The notes under the pieces are model-generated. The model searched no databases, had not been told where the DNA came from, and saw only the letters and a program-made list of their open reading frames with translations. From contig NZ_CP151076.1 of assembly GCF_038096165.1 (NCBI RefSeq), forward strand, positions 2,046,001 through 2,110,000: a stretch of DNA of 64,000 bases, read 5' to 3'. Made by a program: the position numbers and the translations under genes. Shown piece by piece: positions 53,341 to 63,766 of this stretch (positions are counted from its first letter, which is position 1; the number at the start of each line of letters is the position of its first letter). This stretch comes from Pseudomonas sp. G.S.17 (GTDB lineage Bacteria > Pseudomonadota > Gammaproteobacteria > Pseudomonadales > Pseudomonadaceae).

Positions 53341-56270
53341 CAGACGGTTCCTTGTTCGGCGACGGGGGATGGGACGGGCTTGGGCAGCGACGTCGGGCGA
53401 TGGCTACGCACCGATTGGTGCGCCAGGGCGGTCAGAATCAACAGCGTTGAGCCCACCACCACGGCATACACCCCGATGTCGAAAAACAGCGCGCTGGCCA
53501 CGTGAATATCGCCCAGCCACGGCAGACTCAGGTGCGCCGTGTGGGTGGTCATGAATGGATAACCCAGCAGCATCGAGCCCAGACCGGTCATGATTGCGAA
53601 CAGGAAACCCGTGCCCATCCAGCGCAACGGGCGCAGGCGCATCTGCGCTTCGACCCACTGCGTACCGGCAACCATGTATTGCAGAATGAACGCCACCGAC
53701 ATCACCAGCCCGGCGACAAAACCGCCGCCTGGCTGATTGTGCCCGCGCATGAACAGGTACATCGACACCACGAAGGCGATCGGCAGCAACAGGCGCACCA
53801 GCACGGCGGGCACCATCATGAAACCCAGCGCGGTATCGCTGGCGCTGCGCGGGTTGACCAGATCGGTGACCACATCCCGCGCCAACTGACGCTGCTGGGC
53901 AGGCAAGGGAATGCTTTCTTTCGGCGGACGGAAGCGGCGCAGCAGGGCAAACACAGTCAGCGCCACGGCGGCCAGCACGGTGATTTCGCCGAAGGTGTCG
54001 AAACCGCGGAAATCCACCAGCATCACGTTGACCACGTTGCTGCCACCGCCTTCCGGAATCGCCCGGCTGAGGTAGAACGACGAAATCACATTCGGCGTGG
54101 CGCGGGTCAGCATGGCGTAGGACAGCAGCGCCATGCCGCCGCCGACCATGGTCGAGAGAATCAGGTCGCGAACCCGACGCGCTCTGGCTCGCGTGCGCGT
54201 GCTGACCAGTGGCGCCACATCCTCGTTACGCCGTGGCAGCCAGCGCAGGCCGAGCAGAATCAGCACCGAGGTGACCACTTCTACCACCAGTTGGGTCAGG
54301 GCCAGATCCGGCGCAGAGAACCAGACAAACGTAATGCACGTCATCAAGCCGCAGACGCTGACCATGATCACCGCAGCCAGGCGGTGATATTTACCCTGCC
54401 ATGCAGCGCCGAGGGCGCAGGCAATTGCGATCAGCCATAACGTGACAAACACCCCGGAGCCGGGGATTCTTGGTCGATCACCCCAGCTCAGGCCGCTGAA
54501 ATACATGGGAATGAAGCCGCCGACCAAGGCTGCCAATACCAGCAGGAAAAGCTGCGGTTGCAGGCGACGGGTGCTGATCTGCCGCTCGAAGCGCCGTGCC
54601 CAGCGGGTCAGTATCACCAGCGCACGCTCGAACAGGCGCTTGCCATTGAGGCGATTGACCAGCGGCGGGCCGGCGAAGCGGTGCTGTTTGAATGACGGCC
54701 GCAACAGCAGATACAAGGCGATACCGCCAGCCATGGCGATCAGGCTCATGATCATCGGTGCGTTCCAGCCGTGCCAGATCGCCAGGCTGTATTCAGGCAG
54801 CGTGCCGCCCACTACCGGTTGCGCGGCTGCCGCCAGCAATGGGCCGACAGAATGCGTCGGAAAGATCCCGACAATCAGGCAGGCCAGAACCAGAAACTCG
54901 ACCGGCGCCCGCATCCAGCGCGGTGGCTCATGGGGCGTATGTGGCAAATCGGTGGCCTTGGGGCCGAAAAAGACATCCACGGTAAAGCGCAGTGAGTACG
55001 CGACACTGAACACACCCGCGATGGTCGCGATTATTGGCAGCGCCATCTCGACCCAGGCGGAAGAGGAAATGAACACGGTTTCGGCGAAGAACATCTCCTT
55101 GGACAGAAAACCGTTGAGTAGCGGAACCCCTGCCATGGACGCACTGGCGACCATCGCCAGCGTCGCGGTATAGGGAATCAGTGTGATCAGGCCGCTAAGG
55201 CGGCGTATATCCCGGGTGCCGCTTTCGTGGTCGATAATCCCCGCCGCCATGAACAGCGAGGCCTTGAACGTGGCGTGGTTGAGAATGTGGAACACCGCCG
55301 CCACTGCGGCCAATGGGCTGTTGAGACCCAGCAGTAAGGTGATCAGACCCAGATGACTGATGGTCGAATAGGCGAGCAAGCCCTTGAGGTCGTTCTGGAA
55401 GATCGCCGAATACGCACCAAGAATCAGCGTGCAGGCACCCGCGCCACTGACGATCCAGAACCATTGTTCGCTACCGGACAACGCCGGCCAGAACCGTGCC
55501 AGCAGGAAGACCCCGGCCTTGACCATGGTTGCCGAGTGTAGGTATGCAGAAACCGGTGTCGGCGCTGCCATGGCATGGGGCAGCCAGAAGTGAAACGGAA
55601 ATTGCGCGCTCTTGCTCAAGGCGCCAATCAGGATCAGCGTCAGCAGTACGGGATACAACGCATGGGCGCGAATCATTTCGCCGGAGGCCAGCACCCGGTC
55701 CAGGTCGTAGCTGCCCACCACATGACCGAGCAGCATCATGCCGACCAGTAACGCCAGGCCGCCGGCGCCGGTGACCATCAACGCCATATAAGCGCCGCGG
55801 CGTGCGTCGGCGCGGTGATGCCAGTAACCGATCAGCAGGAATGAGAAAACGCTGGTCAGCTCCCAGAAAAACACGATCTGAATCAGGTTGCCCGACATCA
55901 CCAGACCGAGCATGGCGCCCATGAATGCCAGGAAAAACGCGAAGAAGCGCGGCACCGGATCATCCGGCGACATGTAGTAACGGGCGTACAGGGAAACCAG
56001 CGTACCGATGCCCAGCACCAGCATCGAGAACAGCCAGGCGAAGCCGTCCATGCGCAGGGCGAAATTCAGGCCCAGGCTTGGCAGCCAGAAAAATTCTTCG
56101 CGTATTACGCCGCCATCAACGATTTGCGGGTACCACAAGGCCACCTGAATTGCGCCGGTCAGTGCAACCACTCCGGCAAGAATCGATTCAGCGTTGCGCG
56201 CATTGTGCGGCAAAAGTGCCGCCAGACAGCTGCCAATGAACGGCAGAAGCAGTAGAACTATCAGGGACAT
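53340..56270 (-). CDS. phaAB: K+/H+ antiporter subunit AB (fused MrpA/MrpB)
   Basis: 976 residues. The N-terminal ~500 residues are a NuoL-like antiporter module (FFWELTSVFSFLLIGYWHH; KSAQFPFHFWLPHAMAAPTPVSAYLHSATMVKAG with the key Lys). The middle carries the extra TM segments of MrpA, and the C-terminal ~150 residues form the MrpB domain (FDTFGEITVLAAVALTVFALL; GGGFVAGLVMSVAFILQYM). It is the first gene of the operon and confers pH and alkali-cation tolerance. Confidence 0.94.
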   Translation of the reverse strand: MSLIVLLLLPFIGSCLAALLPHNARNAESILAGVVALTGAIQVALWYPQIVDGGVIREEFFWLPSLGLNFALRMDGFAWLFSMLVLGIGTLVSLYARYYMSPDDPVPRFFAFFLAFMGAMLGLVMSGNLIQIVFFWELTSVFSFLLIGYWHHRADARRGAYMALMVTGAGGLALLVGMMLLGHVVGSYDLDRVLASGEMIRAHALYPVLLTLILIGALSKSAQFPFHFWLPHAMAAPTPVSAYLHSATMVKAGVFLLARFWPALSGSEQWFWIVSGAGACTLILGAYSAIFQNDLKGLLAYSTISHLGLITLLLGLNSPLAAVAAVFHILNHATFKASLFMAAGIIDHESGTRDIRRLSGLITLIPYTATLAMVASASMAGVPLLNGFLSKEMFFAETVFISSSAWVEMALPIIATIAGVFSVAYSLRFTVDVFFGPKATDLPHTPHEPPRWMRAPVEFLVLACLIVGIFPTHSVGPLLAAAAQPVVGGTLPEYSLAIWHGWNAPMIMSLIAMAGGIALYLLLRPSFKQHRFAGPPLVNRLNGKRLFERALVILTRWARRFERQISTRRLQPQLFLLVLAALVGGFIPMYFSGLSWGDRPRIPGSGVFVTLWLIAIACALGAAWQGKYHRLAAVIMVSVCGLMTCITFVWFSAPDLALTQLVVEVVTSVLILLGLRWLPRRNEDVAPLVSTRTRARARRVRDLILSTMVGGGMALLSYAMLTRATPNVISSFYLSRAIPEGGGSNVVNVMLVDFRGFDTFGEITVLAAVALTVFALLRRFRPPKESIPLPAQQRQLARDVVTDLVNPRSASDTALGFMMVPAVLVRLLLPIAFVVSMYLFMRGHNQPGGGFVAGLVMSVAFILQYMVAGTQWVEAQMRLRPLRWMGTGFLFAIMTGLGSMLLGYPFMTTHTAHLSLPWLGDIHVASALFFDIGVYAVVVGSTLLILTALAHQSVRSHRPTSLPKPVPSPVAEQGTV

Positions 56271-56428
56271 AGGCTTCTAATCTGCGGGGAAATGTCAAGG
56301 ATCATAAGTGCTGGACCCGGCGCCACCAACCGCCAAGGTGTCGCAGAATCCTACAAGCTTTGTAGGCTGCAACTCATTGTGGCGAATAAATTAAACATTT
56401 TCGCAAGTCCTGAAGGCCGGTAATCCCA

Positions 56429-57352
56429 TCAATCCGCTTCGTTCAGACGTTCCTCGTCGGGTTGCTGCTGGATGGCCGGTTTGCCACGGCCTTTCATTTC
56501 GCTGACGATTACCCCTGCGACGATCAAAGCCGCGCCGAGCAAGGCGATGCCTGGCAAACGCTCACCGGCCAGACGGCCGAAGATGCCGGCCCAGACCGGT
56601 TCGCCTGCATAAATCACCGTCGCGCGGGTTGGCGAGACGGTGCGTTGCGCCCAGTTCATCGCCACTTGAATCACCGCGCTCATCGCGCCCAGGCCTATGG
56701 CGCTGATCACCAACAGCCAGGAGAAATCCGGCAGGCGTTCACCGGTGGGCACCACCATCAGAAACGACAGCAGCGACGCGGTAGCCAGTTGCACCACGGT
56801 GACCCGGCGTACATCAACCTTGCCGCCATAAGCGCTGATCAGAATAATCTCGGCTGCGATGGCGATGGCGCTCACCACCGTGGCGATCTCGCCGGAGCTG
56901 AACTGCAACGACGCACCGTCGGGGCCTGACAGCAGCATCAGGCCGGCAAATGCCAGGGCGATGCCGATGCTGGGCATCAATCCCGGTCGCCGCCCGAGTA
57001 CCAGCCACTGCAACAGCGGTACGAATGGCACGTACAGCGCCGTGATGAACGCGGATTGACTGCTGGGAATGGTCTGCAGGCCCATGGTCTGCAAGCCGTA
57101 ACCGAGCATGATCGCCGCACCGATGGCGATGCCCGCCTTGAGTTCGACCAGGGTCAGCTCGCGCATGACATTCAATGAGAACGCCGCGACGATCAAGGCG
57201 GCAGCAGCAAAGCGCAGGCCGACGAAAAACATCGGTCCACTGACAGTCATGGCATGTTGCACGAGCAGGAACGTCCCGCCCCAGATCAAGGTGATCAGCA
57301 CCAATACCAGTTCTGCTTTGCTGAATCGTGGCTTCATCAGGGTAGACTTCAT
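56429..57352 (-). CDS. DMT/EamA family transporter
   Basis: 307 residues from the ATG at 57352 (GGTGAAAGC upstream); the frame extends to 57400 without a better site. Ten TM helices form two EamA repeats (ELVLVLITLIWGGTFLLVQHAM in helix 1; AGEPVWAGIFGRLAGERLP in the second repeat). It probably exports an amino acid or metabolite. It is divergent from an XRE-cupin regulator with an 18-bp palindrome in the shared promoter region. Confidence 0.9.
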   Translation of the reverse strand: MKSTLMKPRFSKAELVLVLITLIWGGTFLLVQHAMTVSGPMFFVGLRFAAAALIVAAFSLNVMRELTLVELKAGIAIGAAIMLGYGLQTMGLQTIPSSQSAFITALYVPFVPLLQWLVLGRRPGLMPSIGIALAFAGLMLLSGPDGASLQFSSGEIATVVSAIAIAAEIILISAYGGKVDVRRVTVVQLATASLLSFLMVVPTGERLPDFSWLLVISAIGLGAMSAVIQVAMNWAQRTVSPTRATVIYAGEPVWAGIFGRLAGERLPGIALLGAALIVAGVIVSEMKGRGKPAIQQQPDEERLNEAD

Positions 57353-57414
57353 GCTTTCACCGGGCTTGATCGCCTTGCGTATCGCAAAGGCACAACGCAT
57401 TATGCGTCAAAAGG

Positions 57415-57432
57415 TGCGCAGTATACTGCGCA
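57415..57432. promoter_or_regulatory. 18-bp perfect palindrome, candidate operator of the XRE-cupin regulator
   Basis: TGCGCAGTATACTGCGCA is exactly self-complementary and lies 19 bases before the regulator start and 63 bases before the EamA gene. A related weaker dyad ACGCATTATGCGT sits about 20 bases to its left (57394-57406). Both probably bind the regulator as dimers. Confidence 0.6.
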
Positions 57433-57450
57433 ATCAGGTCAAGAGAGCAA

Positions 57451-58020
57451 ATGATAGTGAATGACGACCATTCCCAACGCGCACCCGTGCTGCAACACGT
57501 CAGTCAGAATGTGCGCCGCCTGCGTAATGCCCTGGACTTCAGCCAGACCGCGCTGGCGGAAAAATCCGGCGTCAGTCGACGCATGTTGGTGGCGATTGAA
57601 GCGGGAGAGAAAAACGTCAGCCTCGCGACGCTGGACCGGGTCGCCGAAGCGCTGGATGTCGCGTTCAGCGATTTGATTCAGGCGCCGGAAGGACGTGATC
57701 CCAGTCGCATCAACGAAGTCGCCTGGGCAGGTTCGATTCCCGGCAGTCGTGCGGTGTTATTGGCCAAGGCCACCGCCCGGCGTGAAGTGGAGCTGTGGGA
57801 GTTCTCCCTGGAGCCCGGCGAAGTCTATGCGTCCGAAGCGGACCCGGATGGCTGGAGCGAACAGGTGTATGTCGTGCATGGCCACTTGACCATCAATCTG
57901 ACCGACGAGGTGCGACAAGTCGGGCCGGGTGAGTTCTTCATGTTTGCCAGCAACCAGGCCCACAGCTATCGAAATGAAGGCGAGGTTACCGTGCGCTTTG
58001 TGCGCAACGTCGTGCTATAG
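57451..58020 (+). CDS. XRE family transcriptional regulator with cupin domain
   Basis: 189 residues. The N-terminal HTH (NVRRLRNALDFSQTALAEKSGVSRRMLVAIEAGEKNVSLATLDRVAEAL, about 15-68) precedes a cupin domain (about 110-185, LEPGEVYASEADPDGWSEQVYVVHGHLTINL...EFFMFASNQAHSY). The cupin binds the effector. It very likely controls the divergent EamA exporter through the palindrome between the genes. Confidence 0.92.
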   Translation: MIVNDDHSQRAPVLQHVSQNVRRLRNALDFSQTALAEKSGVSRRMLVAIEAGEKNVSLATLDRVAEALDVAFSDLIQAPEGRDPSRINEVAWAGSIPGSRAVLLAKATARREVELWEFSLEPGEVYASEADPDGWSEQVYVVHGHLTINLTDEVRQVGPGEFFMFASNQAHSYRNEGEVTVRFVRNVVL

Positions 58021-58226
58021 CCAGATGTATCAACTGTTTGCCCCGCTACAGCAGATCAACAGTTTGTGTACCAATGACTACTTTGCAAATCCTGACGCGG
58101 GGTTATTCTTGCGTTGATTCTTGCGTTAATAGCGGCGTTCAACTCCAGCTTCAGGGACGGGCACGGCCTGTGCACTGTCATCTGGATCGACGCCAGCCCG
58201 AGCGCGGCCTTTCAAGGTGAAACCCA

Positions 58227-59654
58227 ATGATCTCCCCGATTCAGCAAGCCGTTGACCCTTCTCGCAGTGCCGACATTCTGGTGGTCGGCGGCGGCTTGAG
58301 CGGCAGCATGCTCGCCGTGCAACTGCTGCGCCTGCCCGGTACGCGACGCATCCTGATTGTCGAACCACGGGAAGAGTTGGGCCGAGGCGAGGCCTACAGC
58401 GCCACGGAACTGGGCCATACGCTCAACGGCAATGCGGCACGGATGAGCGTCGATCCGGACAATGCCGATGACTTGACTCAATGGCTGACCGATTTCATCG
58501 CTGGTGGTGGTTGGCCTGAATCCGATCAGCAGCACGTGCCCATTGCCGAGTTGTTTCCGCCACGGGGCGTGTTTGGCCTGTATGTGCAGCAGCGCCTGGC
58601 TGAGGCCCGCGTGCTTGGCGCGACCCGAGGTTCTTCGGCGGAACATGTGCGCGGCGAAGTGGTGGATCTGCACGTCAGTGAAACCGGGGTGACAATCAAC
58701 CTCGCCGACGGTCAGCAACTCTCCGGTCGCCATGCCGTGCTGGCGACCGGTATGTATGCCGCCGCGCGCACGCCGCAACGTCAATCCAGCGGGCTCAACG
58801 CAGCGGCCGTCGACCCATGGGATGTCAGTGCCATGCGCCAGCTCGATCCTCAATCGCGGGTATTGATCATCGGTTCGGGTCTGACCATGGTCGATGCGGT
58901 GGTGTCGTTGCAGCAGGCCGGCCATCGTGGGCCTGTCGAAATTTTTTCGCGCCACGGGCTGCTGCCCCATGTGCGCCGTCAGCCGCCGATCTGGGTGGAT
59001 TTTCTCGCCGAGGACCCGAGCATTCGCAGTACCCGGCAACTGGTTCGCAAGTTGCGCGAGCAATGTGAGTTGGCCATCGAGAACGGTATCGACTGGCAAG
59101 CGCCGCTGGACACGGTGCGAGCCAATATCGGACGGCTTTGGAATCAGGCTACCGACGTGCAGCGTCGCCAATTCGTACGCCATGTGCGGCCATGGTGGGA
59201 AAGCCATCATCACCGTTCACCGCCGCCTGGCGCTGCATTGCTCAGCCAATTGATCAAACAGGGGCGAGTGACCATCCAGGCTGCTTCGTTGCAGGGCTTT
59301 GAAACATTGCCTTCAGGCCAGCTGCAGATTCGCATTCGTCGGCGCGGTGAGCAGGAAACGTCGCTGGTGACCGGGGATGCGCTGATCAACTCCACGGGCA
59401 TCGAATACGACTGGCGCCGCGTCGACCGTCCGCTGCCCCGACAGTTGCTGGCGCGCGGGCTGATTCAGCCGGGGCCGCTGGCATTGGGCATCGCTGCGGA
59501 CCCGGGTGGCGCGGTGCTCGATGCGCAAGGGCGAATCTCCTCGCGGCTGTTCGCCATGGGCCCGCCATTGCGCGGCATGTGGTGGGAAAGCACCGCAGTC
59601 ACCGACGTCGCCCTTCAAGCCAAAGCCCTGGCCGCGCGATTGGCGGGGTTTTAA
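58227..59654 (+). CDS. FAD/NAD(P)-binding protein (NAD_binding_9-type)
   Basis: 475 residues. The dinucleotide-binding start ADILVVGGGLSGSMLAVQLL (about 15-34) is followed by GRGEAYS and HTLNGNAARMSV, which match the FAD/NAD(P)-binding family (NAD_binding_9/HpnW-type). A second Rossmann motif RVLIIGSGLTMVDAV lies at about 212-226, and the C-terminal GPPLRGMWWESTAVTDV closes the FAD site. The substrate and pathway are unknown. Repeats fill the space after it. Confidence 0.88.
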   Translation: MISPIQQAVDPSRSADILVVGGGLSGSMLAVQLLRLPGTRRILIVEPREELGRGEAYSATELGHTLNGNAARMSVDPDNADDLTQWLTDFIAGGGWPESDQQHVPIAELFPPRGVFGLYVQQRLAEARVLGATRGSSAEHVRGEVVDLHVSETGVTINLADGQQLSGRHAVLATGMYAAARTPQRQSSGLNAAAVDPWDVSAMRQLDPQSRVLIIGSGLTMVDAVVSLQQAGHRGPVEIFSRHGLLPHVRRQPPIWVDFLAEDPSIRSTRQLVRKLREQCELAIENGIDWQAPLDTVRANIGRLWNQATDVQRRQFVRHVRPWWESHHHRSPPPGAALLSQLIKQGRVTIQAASLQGFETLPSGQLQIRIRRRGEQETSLVTGDALINSTGIEYDWRRVDRPLPRQLLARGLIQPGPLALGIAADPGGAVLDAQGRISSRLFAMGPPLRGMWWESTAVTDVALQAKALAARLAGF

Positions 59655-59854
59655 CGTGGGGACGAATATCGCTCTGTAGATACTCTGTTGCAAGGTATTG
59701 GAGCCTAGGAGTAGCACGACCCTTTTGGACGAATCGATTTGCGAAGGGTCGGTACATCCAAAATAGATTTAGCGCCTGAAACATTGATTCGCGGACAAGT
59801 CCGCTCCCACAGGGGTTCTGCGGTATTCAGTGAACCGGATTTATCCCGGTTCTG

Positions 59855-59939
59855 CTGGAGGCTTGCCCGCGAATGGGTCTGTCGGCCGACATTTTCGCTG
59901 GCTGAGTTGACGCCTTCGCGGGCAAGCCTCGCTCCAACG
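59855..59939. repeat. REP doublet
   Basis: CTGGAGGCTTGCCCGCGAA at the left and TTCGCGGGCAAGCCTCGCTCCAAC at the right form an inverted pair; preceded by GGATTTATCCCGGTTCTG, nearly the same as before the doublet at 21193. Confidence 0.75.
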
Positions 59940-60039
59940 AAACCGAGCCTTTAGCTGTTGATTTTCGCTTTTCCGTGCCGCGATTTGGCAGACACCGCCA
60001 AACGCGCGTCGGGAGGCTGAGTGGAGGTGTCGTGGTGGG

Positions 60040-60190
60040 GTGCGCTCGGCATGGATGCCGAGCGAGCGCCGTTGGGCCAAGGATGGCCCGTCGGCGCGTC
60101 GCCCCACCACGGCACCGGAGCGAAGGAACCGCCGCGAAGCGGGGGCCGGACGTCAGCGCAAAATGGTTTCCCCCCTTTGCCGAAACAAAG
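60040..60190. repeat. GC-rich intergenic repeat with two hairpins
   Basis: CGCTCGGCATGGATGCCGAGCG and GCGCCGTTGGGCC-AAGGAT-GGCCCGTCGGCGC form two strong stem-loops, followed by GTCGCCCCACCACGG and a CCCCTTTGCC...AAAGGGG dyad. From memory this unit recurs in Pseudomonas intergenic regions and is often miscalled as small proteins. Confidence 0.55.
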
Positions 60191-60310
60191 GGGGTCGACC
60201 GTCAGGGCGAAACCTGATTAAGCCGCGCCGCAAATACTGTTGGTGCCACTCGATTCGAAGCGCGGCGCTAAAACAAGTGATGCCTGACTGATTCGCGCTG
60301 GCAACATACA

Positions 60311-60386
60311 AGGAGCGAACTCGTTCGCGAGACGATATTTACCGGGACGCAGGATTAACCCTTCGCCAACAGGTTGGCTCCCACAG
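60311..60386. repeat. REP-like pair before soxR 3' end
   Basis: AGGAGCGAACTCGTTCGCGAGAC and CTTCGCCAACAGGTTGGCTCCCACA, opposed units beside the soxR stop. Confidence 0.55.
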
Positions 60387-60388
60387 AT

Positions 60389-60841
60389 TTAAAGCAACTG
60401 CGGCCCTGACCCTTGCTCGCCCAGCTTATCCCCCCAGTTGCGCAGCGGGCAGGCGTCCATCGACAGGCAACCGCAACCGATGCACCCGGTGAGCTGGTCG
60501 CGCAGGGCGGTGAGTCGATTGATCCGGTCATCCAGTTCGGTTTTCCATTGCGCGGACAGCTTTTGCCAGTCGGCGGCAGTGGGTGTGCGGCCTTCGGGCA
60601 AGGTTTGCAAGGCCGCGTGGATGCTCGCCAACGGCAGCCCCAAACGCTGGGCCACCTTGATCAACGCCACGCGCCGCAGCATTTCCCGGGGATAGCGCCG
60701 CTGGTTGCCGGCGTTGCGCTGACTGCTGATCAGGCCCTTGCTTTCGTAAAAGTGCAACGCAGTCACGGCCACGCCGCTGCGGGTCGCCAGTTGGCCGACG
60801 GTGAGCTGTCGATTCGGGTTTTTCGGTTTGGCATCGTTCAT
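60389..60841 (-). CDS. soxR: redox-sensitive transcriptional activator SoxR
   Basis: 150 residues, MerR family. The HTH ([28 protein letters not shown]) is followed by the dimerisation helix and the [2Fe-2S] cluster motif [12 protein letters not shown]: Cys120, 123, 125 and 131 in the exact CX2CXCX5C spacing. It senses redox-cycling compounds such as phenazines and activates promoters with overlong spacers. The canonical sox box lies at 60858-60877 between this gene and the divergent monooxygenase. Confidence 0.97.
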   Translation of the reverse strand: MNDAKPKNPNRQLTVGQLATRSGVAVTALHFYESKGLISSQRNAGNQRRYPREMLRRVALIKVAQRLGLPLASIHAALQTLPEGRTPTAADWQKLSAQWKTELDDRINRLTALRDQLTGCIGCGCLSMDACPLRNWGDKLGEQGSGPQLL

Positions 60842-60854
60842 GGCGATTTGCTGC

Positions 60855-60885
60855 TTGACCTCTAGTTAACTAGAGGTTTTACCCT
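60855..60885 (+). promoter_or_regulatory. SoxR-controlled promoter with sox box
   Basis: A 20-bp perfect palindrome ACCTCTAGTTAACTAGAGGT (60858-60877) corresponds to the known sox box. It lies between a -35 TTGACC (60855-60860) and a -10-like TACCCT (60880-60885), separated by the 19-bp spacer typical of SoxR targets. The promoter faces the monooxygenase gene. Confidence 0.85.
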
Positions 60886-60935
60886 TCGAGGCCTGAGTTC
60901 GCAATCGACTTTGGTCAAGACAGTGGAGAAATGAC

Positions 60936-61262
60936 ATGACGCAACCTGTGAGTCACCGCCTGGTCAATCAGCTTATCGAGTTCACCACCGACTCGCGCCA
61001 GCAGTCGGCGTTGGTCGCGGCGCTGCTCGATCAGGTCGAGCGTTTCACCTGCACCTACCCGGGTTTTATCAGCGCCACTGTTCAGGCCAGCGACGACGGC
61101 CAGCGCGTGCTCAATCAGGTGTTGTGGCAATCAAGGACGGCCAGTGAAGAAGCCCTGCGCAATGCCGAGCAGGACTTCACGGCGTTCCTGCGCGAACACC
61201 GAGTAACCGCAGTCAACTTCAACGCCTATCAAGTGCTGGGCCGTGTCACCCCGACCCGCTAG
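60936..61262 (+). CDS. antibiotic biosynthesis monooxygenase (ABM) family protein, SoxR target
   Basis: 108 residues. The ABM-like alpha/beta fold is visible in LVNQLIEFTTDSRQQSALVAALLDQVERFTCTYPGFISATVQASDDGQRVLNQVLWQSRTASEEALR. It is a small cofactor-free monooxygenase or stress protein. It corresponds in position to the SoxR-controlled monooxygenase PA2274 next to soxR in P. aeruginosa. The sox box promoter lies 50 bases upstream. It likely detoxifies redox-active compounds, which is inferred. Confidence 0.9.
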   Translation: MTQPVSHRLVNQLIEFTTDSRQQSALVAALLDQVERFTCTYPGFISATVQASDDGQRVLNQVLWQSRTASEEALRNAEQDFTAFLREHRVTAVNFNAYQVLGRVTPTR

Positions 61263-61275
61263 GCCAGGGCGCGGG

Positions 61276-62376
<1,101 letters not shown>

Positions 62377-62381
62377 AGGGT

Positions 62382-63518
62382 TCACTTCTGCGGTGGCAGA
62401 TCGTTGGCGATCATTTCGCCGAACGGTCCAGTCAGGTTGGTGATGCCGCGTCCGGCCAGGCTGCGGTACGGTTCCGGCAACAACGGGAAGACCAGTTCGG
62501 CGAAGCGATAGGCTTCTTCCAGATGCGGATAACCCGAGAAAATGAAGCTCTCGATGCCCAGGTCGGCGTATTCCTTGATGCGCTCGGCCACTTCCTGAGG
62601 GTTGCCCACCAACGCCGTGCCCGCACCGCCACGCACCAGACCGACCCCGGCCCACAGGTTCGGGGCGATTTCCAGGTTGTCGCGACGGCCGTCGTGCAAG
62701 GCCGCCATGCGCCGTTGGCCTTCGGAATCAAAGCGCGAGAAAGACTTCTGCGCAGCGGCGATGGTTTCGTCGCTGATGTGCTCGATCAGTTTGCTGGCGG
62801 CTTGCCAGGCTTCGGCGCTGGTCTCGCGTACGATCACGTGCAGGCGAATGCCGAACTTCACGGTGCGACCTTTGCGTGCCGCGCGTTCACGGACATCGGC
62901 CAGTTTTTCCGCAACCGCAGCCGGCGGTTCGCCCCAGGTCAGGTAAACGTCCACTTGCTCGGCGGCCAGATCGTGGGCGGCCTCGGAAGAACCGCCGAAG
63001 TACAACGGCGGGTAGGGTTTCTGGATCGGCGGATACAGCGCCTTGGCGTTCTGCACGCGCAGGTGCTTGCCTTCGAAATCCACGGCTTCGCCTTGCAGCA
63101 CCCGACGCCAGATCTGCAGGAATTCGTCAGTGACTTCGTAGCGCTCGCTGTGATCGAGGAAGCTGCCGTCGCCACGGTTTTCGTCCGGATCACCGCCGGT
63201 CACGACGTTGATCAACAGACGACCGCCCGACAAGCGATCCAGGGTCGCCGCCATACGCGCCGATACCGTTGGGGAAATGATCCCCGGGCGGATCGCCACC
63301 AGGTATTTCAAGCGTTCGGTCAGCGGCACCAGTGCCGAAGCGATCACCCACGAGTCTTCGCAGGAGCGCCCGGTGGGAATCAACACGCCGTGGTAACCGA
63401 GGTCGTCAGCGGCTTGGGCCACCTGTTTCAGGTAATTCAACGTGACCGGTCGCGCGCCTTTGCTGGTGCCCAGGTAGTGGCCGTCGCCGTGGGTTGGAAG
63501 AAACCAGAAAACATCCAT
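62382..63518 (-). CDS. msuD: FMNH2-dependent alkanesulfonate monooxygenase (MsuD/SsuD family)
   Basis: 378 residues. [21 protein letters not shown] is the family start; [35 protein letters not shown] and [22 protein letters not shown] (FMN and sulfonate pocket regions) are conserved. It cleaves alkanesulfonates to aldehyde and sulfite with FMNH2 and O2, supplying sulfur. Neighbouring sfnR favours MsuD (methanesulfonate) over SsuD, which normally follows ssuE. No reductase gene lies within the window. AAGGAT is well spaced before the ATG. Confidence 0.9.
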   Translation of the reverse strand: MDVFWFLPTHGDGHYLGTSKGARPVTLNYLKQVAQAADDLGYHGVLIPTGRSCEDSWVIASALVPLTERLKYLVAIRPGIISPTVSARMAATLDRLSGGRLLINVVTGGDPDENRGDGSFLDHSERYEVTDEFLQIWRRVLQGEAVDFEGKHLRVQNAKALYPPIQKPYPPLYFGGSSEAAHDLAAEQVDVYLTWGEPPAAVAEKLADVRERAARKGRTVKFGIRLHVIVRETSAEAWQAASKLIEHISDETIAAAQKSFSRFDSEGQRRMAALHDGRRDNLEIAPNLWAGVGLVRGGAGTALVGNPQEVAERIKEYADLGIESFIFSGYPHLEEAYRFAELVFPLLPEPYRSLAGRGITNLTGPFGEMIANDLPPQK

Positions 63519-63766
63519 GACAAATCCTTCAAGTGTTCGGGCGGGTGCTGTACCTGTTGAACAGCTGTTGCTCAGGCAGCAGTAGGGGTCCAGTTATAAA
63601 GGGCCTGGTTTATTCCGCAAAATAACGTATATCCATATTTTTAGACCTCAAAGGTATAACGGTTGGCCGCCGGGCCTGGAGCGCTGCGGGTTGAAGGCCC
63701 TGTGCACCGCTGTTTGCCTATATCCTCGCTCGATCTACTCCGATCTACTTTTTGAGACTTGCGCTC

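Larger units (their letters stand above)
59655..60388. other. 734-base gene-free region made mostly of repeats
   Basis: Contains a small REP-like dyad (about 59789-59818), a REP doublet (59855-59939), a GC-rich double-hairpin repeat (about 60040-60190) and another REP pair (60311-60386). Reading frames inside it (for example 60021-60221) have the composition of translated repeats and were not called as genes. Confidence 0.6.

Noticed and set aside
60021..60221. Small proteins encoded in the 60-kb repeat
   Set aside because: They are translations of a GC-rich palindromic repeat rather than conserved proteins.
63519..63766. Sigma-54 promoter for msuD
   Set aside because: A TGGAC...TGC stretch exists, but the GG-GC spacing is not 10 bases.
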